A DNA stretch of 64,000 nucleotides from Sulfurimonas sp. (GTDB lineage Bacteria; Campylobacterota; Campylobacteria; Campylobacterales; Sulfurimonadaceae), in NCBI GenBank assembly GCA_030949825.1, contig JAUZSC010000002.1, positions 151,083-215,082 on the forward strand, read 5' to 3'. Shown here in pieces: positions 29,201-37,291 of the stretch; the first letter of the stretch is position 1; each line of letters starts with the position of its first letter. The notes below the pieces were generated by a model. It was not told the origin of the DNA. It searched no databases and saw only the letters and a program-made list of their open reading frames with translations. A program made the translations under genes and the position numbers.

Positions 29201-29467
29201 CAAAACGAAATTGATGAACTTCTCAATAATGGAAGCTACAAAGCGATACTCTTTGATAAAGAATGCGAAGAGCTTGAACTTTCAGAGTTTTCTCAAAAAG
29301 TCAAAGATTCCAACAAAGAAACTACTTTGAGTACAAGTCTTATTTTAATCAGTGATCCCTCTACACAAGAGAATCCAGATGATGCAGCCTATGTAGATGA
29401 AACAATCAAAAATGTAGTAAACAAAGACTTGCTTCGATTAGTTTTTGAAAAATTTATTCAAGGATAA
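26210..29467 (+). CDS. NIT-domain hybrid sensor histidine kinase with several receiver domains
   Basis: A 1085-residue membrane kinase. A transmembrane helix (~10-30) precedes a periplasmic nitrate/nitrite-sensing (NIT) type domain (NISRERGMTVMYLGS near 57-71), then a second membrane helix near 315-340. HisKA has FLANMSHEIRTPLNGIVGF, and the ATPase domain has DSGIGV and GGTGLGLTIS. A degenerate receiver follows (~645-770, VLDDSNKSK). A complete receiver (~785-905) has AEDN, acceptor Asp in MFMDIQMP, TANA and Lys in TKPL. A last receiver-like domain (~970-1085) lacks the acidic pocket. It lies in an operon with PAS, HPt and a CheY-like protein. The ligand is inferred from the NIT fold only. 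Confidence 0.85.
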   Translation: MQIGLKNRLRLISLLPIFVLFVLTSYFAYTSFINYKTAQLLQDKLSENKQLNELVGNISRERGMTVMYLGSSSKNTFKSLEKQRKVVDEKTKTYLQNTKENTSLHDHSAALEACIACSHINSISHSIEKIKALRKLVDKQKASFKDVYENIYGKAQNKAIALIEQITKDQTDPEIKSLSATYISFVRAKESTASERDLISFTLARSTKLKAEELSLWISLIAKSELINYDTLEDKQLVSTLHKLFEDEDNSELFEDINVERTDIISSTSNGEYEASPGIWFAMLSEKENIIADAQELVLEAMDQRAQKVQEEVLQILIISLTFWFISIILAILGLLLSNEIAKNIKNLENVLNSVALDTKGTHGHDIDINLQTAQGTSEAYKLLETIIDQTREDKKSAQEASEAKSMFLANMSHEIRTPLNGIVGFTELLKDTGLQEEQAEFVEIIEKSSENLLEIINNILDLSKIESNKLEIEDIIFDPIEEFESAVEVYAVRASEKHINLGCYIDPELEQPIKGDPTKLKEVIINLLSNAVKFTSSSGSINVNIRKLETEEAGRTRVRFEVQDSGIGVTSEQKAKIFEAFSQADTSITRKYGGTGLGLTISSRFVELMGGQLDLHSEPGQGTTFFFTIDFEEVETLNETHKGSFSSLNALVLDDSNKSKAQSTYLREYLDFCGVSYTLFTDKNELGQLESQVDYDLLFVDYDYCSEDDLVSYSAQSQELVVLTKSTYMKKLELLKLNAFKTLYEPLNYSKIKTLLNNYHSQNFQSQRSKKVNRKKFNASTSKFNANVLIAEDNIINQKLIRRTLEELGLTIDIASNGLEAFQKRKDGNYDLMFMDIQMPFLDGVESTQEILEYEEDYNQPHVPIVALTANALKGDRERFLDAGLDEYTTKPLVRDEIISLLNHFLADYIVENDAIEEVNAEAPIEAKEVPKENELEELAIEEEVAIEPIVIPETKIEELPSYKADILLAKKNSFEAKLFAQVLKSLGYSYDIANSQNEIDELLNNGSYKAILFDKECEELELSEFSQKVKDSNKETTLSTSLILISDPSTQENPDDAAYVDETIKNVVNKDLLRLVFEKFIQG

Positions 29468-29472
29468 AATAA

Positions 29473-29847
29473 ATGAAAGATAACTTAAAAATTTTAGCTG
29501 TTGACGATGATATAATCAATCTAAAACTACTCAAGTCTATGTTGATGAAAAATAGCCATGTTAGTGAAGTCTTAGAAGCAAAAAATGGTGCAGATGCAGT
29601 TGATATTCTTAAGGGCAGAAGTGACATAGATTTAGTCTTATTAGATATTATTATGCCTATAATGAATGGTATAGAAGTTTTACAAGTTGTACGCTCAGAT
29701 GCCAACCTTCAACAGGTTCCGATTATTGTACTTACTACAGATGAGACTAAAAAAGGTGAAGCACTCGAATTTGGAGCGAACTCTTTTTTAATGAAGCCAA
29801 TCAGAAAAGACGATTTACTCGCTAAAATGGAAATTGTAATCGTTTAA
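29473..29847 (+). CDS. Single-domain response regulator (CheY-like)
   Basis: A 124-residue receiver with all active residues: DDD near 12-14, phospho-acceptor Asp in LLDIIMPIMNG (near 57), Thr in LTTDE and Lys in MKPIRK. No output domain is present, so it acts by protein contact or as a phosphate sink. It follows the hybrid kinase by five bases and ends the operon. It resembles the PleD/CheY group rather than chemotaxis CheY specifically. Confidence 0.88.
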   Translation: MKDNLKILAVDDDIINLKLLKSMLMKNSHVSEVLEAKNGADAVDILKGRSDIDLVLLDIIMPIMNGIEVLQVVRSDANLQQVPIIVLTTDETKKGEALEFGANSFLMKPIRKDDLLAKMEIVIV

Positions 29848-29851
29848 ACAA

Positions 29852-29868
29852 ATCCTTTATATAAGGAT
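29852..29868. terminator. Hairpin between convergent response-regulator and lon genes
   Basis: ATCCTT-TATAT-AAGGAT, a 6-bp perfect stem, overlaps the last codons of lon. It sits exactly where the two converging transcripts meet and may stop the plus-strand operon. The T tract is weak. Confidence 0.35.
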
Positions 29869-32289
29869 CTGCTTTAACACCTCTTCAACGCGTGACACTC
29901 CAACTAACTCTACGCTATCTTTAACTTCTTGTGGAATATCATCAAGATCTCTTTCATAATTCTTTGCAGGAATAAGCGCCTTTGTCATGCCAGCCTTATG
30001 CGCAGCAATAAGCTTTTCTTTGAGCCCACCAATAGGCAAGACATCTCCACTCAATGAAACCTCTCCAGTCATCGCAATCTCAGAACGGATAGCTTTAGAA
30101 CTAAAGATAGAAGCTATTACACTCACCATCGCGATACCAGCACTCGGTCCATCTTTTGGTGTTGCACCATCTGGAACATGAATATGAAGGTCATAACGCT
30201 TATAAACTTCACTAGGATCTACTTTTATTTTTTCTTCTAGTTCTTTTGCAGTTAATGGAATATTACTTTGTTCAATTTTTAATTTTCTTGTATCTATTAA
30301 TGTTTTAACAACACTCATAGCAATTTTTGCAGATTCTTTCATAACATCGCCAAGACTACCAGTCAATTGTAATCCACCTTTACCACGGATTCGAATAGAT
30401 TCTATCTTTAAGACATCCCCACCAACCGCTGTCCATGCAAGACCATTTACAACACCAACTACAGGTATCTTGTCTGTTTTTTCTATTTCAAAAACAGATT
30501 TATCAAAAAATTCTTTAAGATTTTTCAAGCTTACATTGATTTTTCCTAAAGTAGCATCTTGTAAAATATCTTTAGCAACTTTTCTGCTTAACTCAGCAAG
30601 ACGACGACGCAAGTTACGAACACCAGCTTCACGCGTAAAACTATGAATAAGCTCTTTTAATGCTGGTTTAGAAATACTAACTTCAGAAGTTTTAAGCCCA
30701 TGCTTTTTAAGCTCTTGTGGAAGTAAATAACGCTTTGCAATCTCAAATTTTTCTTGTGGTGTATACGAGCTTATGCTTATAAATTCCATTCTATCTCGCA
30801 AAGGCGATGGAATGCGTCCTACATCATTTGCAGTAGCAATAAAAATCACATTACTAAGATCAATATTAAAATTTGAGTAATAATCTCTAAACTCACTATT
30901 TTGTTCAGGATCTAAAATCTCTAAAAGCGCAGCAGTAGGATCCCCTCTCCCTGAACGCGTGATTTTATCTATTTCATCAAGTACAATAACAGGATTCATT
31001 TTCTTAGCATCTATGAGTCCTTGCGTAATACGACCAGGCATTGCGCCAACATAGGTTCGTCTATGTCCGCGTAATTCGTTTACATCTTCAAGTCCACCAA
31101 GTGCGATTCGAATAAGAGGGCGCTTTAAGGCTGTAGCAATAGAGTTTGCCAAAGAAGTTTTACCAACACCAGGAGGTCCTGAAAAACAAAGAATAGCACC
31201 TGCAGAATTTTCAGCTCCAATTCCACGAAGCTCTAAAAGCTCTTTCACCGCAAAATACTCAACAATGCGTTTTTTCGCTTTTTCTAGGGAGAAATGATCT
31301 TTGTCGAGTTGCATTTCTACATCAGTTATTTTAAGTGCTTTTGTAGATTCTTCACCAAACGGAATCTCTAAAACCCAGTCAAGGTATGTTTGGGTCATTG
31401 CTGCATCTGAAGAGTCTGGATGCATACGAGCAAATCTTTGGATTTGTTTATGTATTTCTTTGTAAGCATCTGCACCCATCTTAGATTTTTTAGCTTCACA
31501 TTTTTTACGGTACTCTTCTATCTCTTCATCACGGTCAGTGTCAGTTCCCAACTCTTTTTGAATCTGTTTTAACTGCTCTTTTAAGAAGTACTCTTTATTT
31601 ACTTTTTCTATGTGCGAGTGAACTTTTCCACGGATCTCTTTTTGAAGTTTATTTGCTTCTATCTCACCTACAAGGTAATCAATAAGAAGTAAAAATCTTT
31701 TTTCAGTATCTGTTTCTAAAAACATTGGATAGGCTTGTTCTTTTTTGAGTTTTACAGTTGAGCATATTAAATCAATAATGCGGTTATGATCATAATTTTC
31801 TTCAATAGTTTTTAATAAATCTGGTGGAAAATAGTTACTTACAGTTGAAAGTATCCTAACCTTTTCTCGCACTATTTCTAAAATAGCATCGATTTTTAAA
31901 GTATTTACTTCATCACCCTCAAGAACATTTACATGTGCGATAAGTGGACCTTCGCTCACTTTATTTACTATTTTAGCACGTGCTAAACCTTGAAAAAGCA
32001 CCTTTACTCTTCCATCTGGAAGTGCAACTTTTCGCATTATAGAACCAACAACACCAACATCATAAAGTGAATCATACTCTCTTTCACCCTCATGTGATGG
32101 CTTTGTTGAACATACGATTACTAATGTGTTTTCATCAATGGCTTTACTCGCTGCTTTGATATTTTTTTCATCACTTAAAAAAAGTGGTGAAATCATAAAT
32201 GGATATAAAAAAAGTTCGTCTTCAGCTATAACAGGTATATCTGCTGGAAACTTTCCGTAGTTACTTAATTGTAGAGTAGACATCGCCAC
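29857..32289 (-). CDS. lon: ATP-dependent protease La
   Basis: Hexameric AAA+ protease that degrades misfolded and regulatory proteins. The 810-residue protein has the Lon N-domain (1-200), a coiled region, the AAA+ module with GPPGVGKTSLAN (near 360) and a Walker B VIVLDEIDK, and a C-terminal protease domain with the catalytic Ser in KDGPSAGIAM (near 695) and Lys in GGLKEKLIAAHKAG. A clear AAGGAGG ribosome site precedes the ATG. A group II intron lies immediately upstream, between lon and the bamD homologue, so lon transcription from the bamD side must pass through the intron. Confidence 0.95.
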   Translation of the reverse strand: MAMSTLQLSNYGKFPADIPVIAEDELFLYPFMISPLFLSDEKNIKAASKAIDENTLVIVCSTKPSHEGEREYDSLYDVGVVGSIMRKVALPDGRVKVLFQGLARAKIVNKVSEGPLIAHVNVLEGDEVNTLKIDAILEIVREKVRILSTVSNYFPPDLLKTIEENYDHNRIIDLICSTVKLKKEQAYPMFLETDTEKRFLLLIDYLVGEIEANKLQKEIRGKVHSHIEKVNKEYFLKEQLKQIQKELGTDTDRDEEIEEYRKKCEAKKSKMGADAYKEIHKQIQRFARMHPDSSDAAMTQTYLDWVLEIPFGEESTKALKITDVEMQLDKDHFSLEKAKKRIVEYFAVKELLELRGIGAENSAGAILCFSGPPGVGKTSLANSIATALKRPLIRIALGGLEDVNELRGHRRTYVGAMPGRITQGLIDAKKMNPVIVLDEIDKITRSGRGDPTAALLEILDPEQNSEFRDYYSNFNIDLSNVIFIATANDVGRIPSPLRDRMEFISISSYTPQEKFEIAKRYLLPQELKKHGLKTSEVSISKPALKELIHSFTREAGVRNLRRRLAELSRKVAKDILQDATLGKINVSLKNLKEFFDKSVFEIEKTDKIPVVGVVNGLAWTAVGGDVLKIESIRIRGKGGLQLTGSLGDVMKESAKIAMSVVKTLIDTRKLKIEQSNIPLTAKELEEKIKVDPSEVYKRYDLHIHVPDGATPKDGPSAGIAMVSVIASIFSSKAIRSEIAMTGEVSLSGDVLPIGGLKEKLIAAHKAGMTKALIPAKNYERDLDDIPQEVKDSVELVGVSRVEEVLKQILI

Positions 32290-32309
32290 CCTCCTTTTTA
32301 TTTAATTTA

Positions 32310-34250
32310 ATATTTCGGAGGTGCAGAATGCCCCTCACAGAACCGTACTTGAAGATTTCCCTCATACGGCTCTTCAATTTAACTCACAAACTTATGAGAT
32401 AAAGTGTAGAAATTATGTTTTATACTTGGTTGTGGAAGTGGGTATAGAGTTAAGTAATTATATAATTTACTCCAACTCATACTTTTCTTCTGGCTTCTAC
32501 GATTTAACCATTTATGAACCATTTTTAAAGCTAAAGAGTAATACCTTTTAATAGATGGGAAGTTTCCACTTACTCCATAGTATTGAAAGTGTCCTCTTAG
32601 TTTAGCTTGTAGTATTTTCCACCACTCTTTTGTAGGGACTAAGTTTCTTATCTGTTTTAACCAAATATTCAACTCTTTTATTTTAGCTCTAAATTTCTTC
32701 ATTGCTGTTTTTCGCCCTACTTTAAAGTATCCTTTTCTTGTTTTATCACTAAAGTGAGTAAAACCTAAAAAGTCAAATGTATTGGCTTTACGATTTTTGA
32801 TTTTGAGAGTTACCTCTTTCAAATCTACCAAACGAGAAGACTCTTGTTTTATCAGGATGTAGCGTTAATCCATATTTGTTAAATCGTTTGTATAGTGCTG
32901 ATACTATTTTATTAGCATCATCTTTATATTGAACTAAGCATACGAAATCATCGGCGTAGCGAACAAGTTCGCAGTATCCTCTGATATGTGTTTTTACCTC
33001 TTTTTCAAACCAAGTATCTAAAACATAGTGCAAAAATATATTAGCTAATAGTGGACTTAAGATACTTCCTTGAGGAGTACCTACATCTGTTTTAATAAGT
33101 AGATTATCATCAATATATCCTGCTTTTAGAAATCTCTTTATTAGAAATATCAAACTACTGTCTTTTATTCTAATATTTAGGAACTCTATCAACATATTGT
33201 GGTTTACATTATCAAAGAAACCTTTGATGTCTGCTTCTACAATATGATTTACAGGTTTACTCATAATAGTTGTATCTATTTGGTTAAGTGCTTGATGTGT
33301 ATTTCTTTTTGGTCTACAACCATAAGAGCAATCTAAAAAGTCCATCTCATAGATACTTTGCAATATTTGTGATATACCACTCTCTACTATCTTATTTTCA
33401 ATAGTTGAAATTCCTAAGGGTCTTGTTTCACCATTCCCTTTAGGGATATACACTCTTTTTGCAGGAAGTGGTCTAAAAGATTTATTTTTCAATCTTTGCA
33501 CTAGCTTTCTCAGATTTTCATCCAAATTACTATTATAATCTTGCCAGCTTACTTTATCTATTCCTACTGCCTTGTTTCTAGCAAGGTTGTTGTAGCAATC
33601 TTTTAGGAACTCTACATTTAGATGATGAGCTAAGCTCTCAAACTGAAATGTTTTATTCTCTTTCGCACACTTTGATAGAGAAGATAATTTATACAAAGTG
33701 TTATTCAACTCCGAGTTTGACATTGTTAAGTTACCTCCTTACATTAAATTGTTAATCCCTTCGAGTGGTTTATTTCAACCTCAATAGGCATTACCCTATT
33801 TACACCTCTACTATGGATTAATCCGACTGCCTTGTGAAATTACACCCTAACCTCTTCGGCTCTAGGCATAACATTCAGAAATCACAAGGCTCTCCCAAGT
33901 TCCAAAACAATCAATTCATCTACCCGCTACGGACTTAGACCCCGACACCTCTTGTCTAAGCTAACCTTTTCTTCTTTTATTGGGCTAGTGTTAAAAACTA
34001 GAAAAACACTTTTTAATTTCGCTTATATAAATGCTGACTTCCAGTAAATGAAGACTTTGGTCAGGTGTGACGATAAATATTACGGGGCTCAACACCTTCA
34101 CGCCGAAGCATTGTGGCTGATAGACTGCCCTTACTACAGCTTCATATTATTTGTTACCGCCTAATATGTGTAGTTTGGTTTCAGGCTGATGGCTAATCTT
34201 TACCTGAGCTGGATTGTCCAGCTTGATTGCCTTAGCTTTGCTTGGCACAC
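32310..34250 (-). mobile_element. Group II intron between the bamD homologue and lon
   Basis: On the minus strand the element begins at about GTGTGCC (34250), a GUGYG-type 5' end, 22 bases after the bamD stop. About 525 bases of structured, ORF-free sequence (domains I-III) precede the reverse transcriptase (33723-32379, in domain IV). Domain V is clear at 32340-32372 (starts GAGCCGTATGAGG, GAAA loop, ends GTACGGTTC), and domain VI at 32318-32336 with a bulged A in its stem. The 3' end is near 32310, about 20 bases before the lon ribosome site. Exact ends are uncertain by several bases because the exon-binding pairs were not resolved. Confidence 0.88.
32379..33723 (-). CDS. ltrA: Group II intron reverse transcriptase/maturase, one frameshift
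   Basis: Intron-encoded protein that helps splicing and copies the intron into new sites. Frame-corrected length is ~447 residues. The RT part has NKAVGIDKV, RPLGISTIENKIVE, the PQGSILSPLLANIFL motif and the catalytic YADD. The second piece has DFLGFTHF and the maturase domain X (LVPTKEWWKIL; LRGHFQYYGV). It ends YPLPQPSIKHNF and then stops, with no HNH endonuclease domain. The break is near 32795-32800, in a run of five A on the minus strand; four restore the frame. The start follows AAGGAGG. Confidence 0.88.
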
Positions 34251-34271
34251 TCATTATTTATTCCCTAATAT

Positions 34272-35333
34272 TTATTTTAGTATTTCTTTTTTTAAATTAT
34301 TAAATTCTTCTTCACTCAATATACCCTCATCAAGTAAATCCTGAGCTTTTTTTAATTCTTTTTCTTGTTTTTTACTCGTTTGGGCTAAGTCTTTACCTTT
34401 AAAATAAGGTTCATCATTCGCTTGAAGAATCTCTCTTTCTAATTCTTTGTATTCATCCTCGCTAAGAACTCCAGCATCCCGTAAGTCTTCAGCTTTAGTG
34501 AGTTCACTTTTTTGTTTTTTACTTAGCTTTTTCTTTTGGACACTTTCTTCAATTGCGGATGCATCTATTGCATCTGTTTTCCTAATTTCTTCAAGTGAAC
34601 CAGGAACGAAGTCTTCTTGATTTGTGTTACGAGAAACAACACTTTGTGTGTCTGGAACCATAAATGCGTACCAACTTGCAGTACCATCACCCTCAAACCA
34701 TTCTCGATACCAAGAAGTATTTGCTCGATCTATATCATCCCAAACAATCCATTTTTGTGGTTTCATATTTCTATAGTACTCTGCACTTCTGGGTTTGTCT
34801 AGACGAATATATAAATCTGCGATACTTTCATTTAGTAAAGCTTCAGCCATTCTTAGATTTGTAAGCATAGTATCGACAACAGGATAGTACATTGAACGGG
34901 GGTACATTCGCTTAAAAATACCACTTTCTTTAATTGCATCTTGAATTAAAACTTGATCTCTTCTAGGATTTGGAAGCGCTCTGTATTTTGCCTTAATCTT
35001 TAAAAACTCTGCAAATTCTTTTTCATTTGCATTTGCATACCTTTTAACATACTCGTTTGCAAAGTGCTCACTGAGTAAATACTCTTCATAATGCATATGC
35101 GCAATTGCAAGAATCATAGTTGCTTCTGGTAAAAGAGGCGAACCAATATGCTCACCTTGAAGTGAACTGTAATAACTGTCTGCCTTTTCTAAATCTCCGT
35201 TAGACACAGAACTAATCATCTCGCCGTACCAATAAACAGCGGGTTTATTGTATTCGTCGACATCTTTAGAACATCCACCGAAAATCAATAAAGTTGCTAA
35301 TGCTAGTATTGAAAAAATTGTTTTAAATTTCAT
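34272..35333 (-). CDS. bamD: BamD-like outer-membrane lipoprotein with tandem SHOCT-like C-terminal repeats
   Basis: Helical-repeat lipoprotein of the outer-membrane protein assembly machine. The 353-residue protein has a lipobox FGGC (Cys21), then TPR-like helices (residues ~28-210) with the BamD-type pattern YLLSEHFANEYVKRY. After residue ~250 it differs from the usual family: two copies of a ~25-residue unit, ELTKAEDLRDAGVLSEDEY (~280-305) and ELKKAQDLLDEGILSEEEF (~328-353), separated by a Lys-rich linker. These match the SHOCT motif. Normal BamD is ~215-245 residues. Gene order bamD-lon is common in this phylum; here the intron separates them. fliW is divergent. Confidence 0.8.
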   Translation of the reverse strand: MKFKTIFSILALATLLIFGGCSKDVDEYNKPAVYWYGEMISSVSNGDLEKADSYYSSLQGEHIGSPLLPEATMILAIAHMHYEEYLLSEHFANEYVKRYANANEKEFAEFLKIKAKYRALPNPRRDQVLIQDAIKESGIFKRMYPRSMYYPVVDTMLTNLRMAEALLNESIADLYIRLDKPRSAEYYRNMKPQKWIVWDDIDRANTSWYREWFEGDGTASWYAFMVPDTQSVVSRNTNQEDFVPGSLEEIRKTDAIDASAIEESVQKKKLSKKQKSELTKAEDLRDAGVLSEDEYKELEREILQANDEPYFKGKDLAQTSKKQEKELKKAQDLLDEGILSEEEFNNLKKEILK

Positions 35334-35392
35334 ATATTGAATTCCTGTTAAAAATTATTTCTTATTCTATCTAAATTTTATCTTTTAAGTGC

Positions 35393-35398
35393 TACAAT
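35393..35398 (+). promoter_or_regulatory. -10 box of fliW
   Basis: TACAAT, 26 bases upstream of the fliW ATG, with an AT-rich upstream region in the divergent gap with the bamD homologue. A ribosome site AAAGG follows. Confidence 0.35.
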
Positions 35399-35424
35399 AG
35401 ACAAAATATTTACAAAGGTTCTCA

Positions 35425-35814
35425 ATGAAATTTGATATAAGTGTGCCTCTTTTAGGCTTTAAAGATGTTAGTCAGGTAGAATTACAAAAGATTGATGAAG
35501 TTTTCATGAAAATGCAATCAACAACAGATGAGCATATATCTTTTACGCTCATAAACCCTTTTATTTTAAGAGAATATGACTTTGAAGTACCCGAGCATAT
35601 CGAAGAAGCACTCGGTGCTACTAAAGATTCAAACCTGCTTATACTCAACATCGTTCTTATTCAAACACCTATAGAAGATTCTATAGTAAACTTTGTAGGT
35701 CCCCTTATTTTTAACACAGACAACAACAAGGCTGCACAAATAATTCTTAATGATTCTAAGGAATACAGCGTTGCAGAGAAGATTTCTAGCTTTTTGAATA
35801 AAAAAGAAGTATAA
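35425..35814 (+). CDS. fliW: Flagellar assembly factor FliW
   Basis: Binds flagellin and antagonises CsrA, tying flagellin synthesis to export. The 129-residue protein has the conserved LLGF near the N-terminus (residues 9-12), FTLINPFIL, and the C-terminal NFVGPLIFNTDNNKAAQI segment typical of FliW. Length is standard. It is alone here, without csrA or flagellin genes nearby. Confidence 0.9.
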   Translation: MKFDISVPLLGFKDVSQVELQKIDEVFMKMQSTTDEHISFTLINPFILREYDFEVPEHIEEALGATKDSNLLILNIVLIQTPIEDSIVNFVGPLIFNTDNNKAAQIILNDSKEYSVAEKISSFLNKKEV

Positions 35815-35837
35815 TTCTTATTTAAGCTATTTAGCTC

Positions 35838-35843
35838 TATAAT
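35838..35843 (+). promoter_or_regulatory. -10 box of hipBA
   Basis: TATAAT, 30 bases before the TTG start of hipB. GAAGGAAAG gives a strong ribosome site just before that TTG. HipB proteins bind inverted repeats over their own promoter; I do not see a clear long palindrome here. Confidence 0.4.
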
Positions 35844-35873
35844 CAGAACTATACTTCTGCTGAAGGAAAGCTT

Positions 35874-36119
35874 TTGACACTTATAGAACTTTCAAATAAG
35901 ATAAAATCATTACGAAAAGAGAAAAAATACTCCCAAGATCAGTTGCAAGCGTTTTCAAGCATCACAAAACGAACCATCTCTAAAATTGAAAATGGATTTG
36001 TTGATGAAGTTGGGATAAAGAAAGTAGAAACTATCTTAGATTTACTAGGATACGAGTTTAGCATCCGTCCTAAAAATCGTCCTAAAACCTTAGAAGAGCT
36101 CCAAGATGAACGAAAATAA
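35874..36119 (+). CDS. hipB: HipB-type antitoxin, XRE-family regulator
   Basis: An 81-residue DNA-binding protein. The start is TTG, chosen because GAAGGAAAG lies just upstream. The helix-turn-helix covers residues ~15-55 (KYSQDQLQAFSSITKRTISKIENG), and the C-terminus (ILDLLGYEFSIRPKN) forms the beta-arm seen in HipB dimers. HipB neutralises HipA and represses the operon. It overlaps hipA by 14 bases. Confidence 0.85.
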   Translation: MTLIELSNKIKSLRKEKKYSQDQLQAFSSITKRTISKIENGFVDEVGIKKVETILDLLGYEFSIRPKNRPKTLEELQDERK

Positions 36120-37257
36120 TTTAAAAGTTTATGCAAATAAAGCTCTTTGCGGAGATTTAAGTTATGAAAATGAGCACTTTGTTTTCAACTATACAGAGCA
36201 AGCCAAAGATTTAGTCTCGCTTACTATGCCCCTACGCTCTTCTAGTTGGCTTTCAAAAAAACTTCACCCTATTTTTGAAATGAATATGCCAGAGGGTGTA
36301 TTAAAAGATGCTATAAAAAATCATTTTTCTAAACTTCAAAAGATGGACGATATCAATTTTTTAAGGCTCATTGGTCCTTACATGTTAGGTCGTGTAAAAT
36401 TCAATACTCCTTTACATACAAAAGAAAATCTTCTCCTTGAAGATATTTTACACAGCAATAAAGAAAACCTTTTTGAAGAACTTATGCAAAAGTTTGCTAT
36501 TCGTTCAGGTGTTTCAGGGGTACAACCTAAACTACTTCTAAGTGCTCACAACAAAACCACAATGAAGTTTGAGCACTACATTGTTAAATCTTTTGAGTCG
36601 AACTATCCACAACTTGCACTCAATGAATACTTCTGTATGCGAGCAATTCAAAATGCCAACTTAAGTACGCCAGAGTTTTATCTCAGCGATGATTTAAGTA
36701 TGTTTATTATGAAAAGGTTTGATGTTAAAGAAGATGGTACTTATCTTGGGTTTGAAGATATGTGTGTACTTACTGCCAGATCTACAGATGAAAAATACGA
36801 TGGAAGTTATGAAGAATGTGCGAGAGTTATAAAAGACATCATACCTCCACAAAACAAAAAAGCTTCTCTACAAATATTTTTTAAGGCTATAGTTATGAAT
36901 CATCTTCTTCAAAATGGGGATGGGCATCTAAAAAACTATGGTGTACTTTATGACAAGGACTACCAAGATGCAATGCTCTCTCCTATCTACGATGTTATAA
37001 CAACAACTCTCTACATAAAAAATGACATACCTGCTTTAAAACTCAGCGATGCTAAACTTTGGTTCAAAAAAAAAACCTATAAAGCATTTGCTTTTCAAAG
37101 CTGTGGGCTCTCCAATAAAGAATATGAAAATATATTAAGTGAATGTGAAGATGCCATAGTAAAAACTAAAAAAGAGATAAATAACTTTAAACATCAAAAT
37201 AGCGAGGTGAAAGAGTTTTTAATACATTTGAAAGATGCTTGGAGAACTATTAGATAG
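36106..37257 (+). CDS. hipA: HipA-type serine/threonine kinase toxin
   Basis: A 383-residue kinase, shorter than E. coli HipA (440). The N-terminal beta part (1-100) contains SLTMPLR and the region around the glycine loop. SGVSGVQPKL (134-143) is the conserved HipA loop, the ATP-contact Lys lies in IVKSF (161), the catalytic segment is NGDGHLKN (Asp272) and the metal Asp is in SPIYD (296). All key residues are present, so the kinase is probably active. Known HipA kinases phosphorylate GltX or other translation targets and cause dormancy; the target here is unknown. Overlap with hipB supports a single transcript. Confidence 0.88.
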   Translation: MNENNLKVYANKALCGDLSYENEHFVFNYTEQAKDLVSLTMPLRSSSWLSKKLHPIFEMNMPEGVLKDAIKNHFSKLQKMDDINFLRLIGPYMLGRVKFNTPLHTKENLLLEDILHSNKENLFEELMQKFAIRSGVSGVQPKLLLSAHNKTTMKFEHYIVKSFESNYPQLALNEYFCMRAIQNANLSTPEFYLSDDLSMFIMKRFDVKEDGTYLGFEDMCVLTARSTDEKYDGSYEECARVIKDIIPPQNKKASLQIFFKAIVMNHLLQNGDGHLKNYGVLYDKDYQDAMLSPIYDVITTTLYIKNDIPALKLSDAKLWFKKKTYKAFAFQSCGLSNKEYENILSECEDAIVKTKKEINNFKHQNSEVKEFLIHLKDAWRTIR

Positions 37258-37291
37258 TATCTTTTTTCTACTATAGTTAATAAATTTATGC

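Noticed and set aside
33724..34250. Missing protein gene upstream of the reverse transcriptase
   Set aside because: No frame shows coding character; the sequence fits domains I-III of the group II intron.
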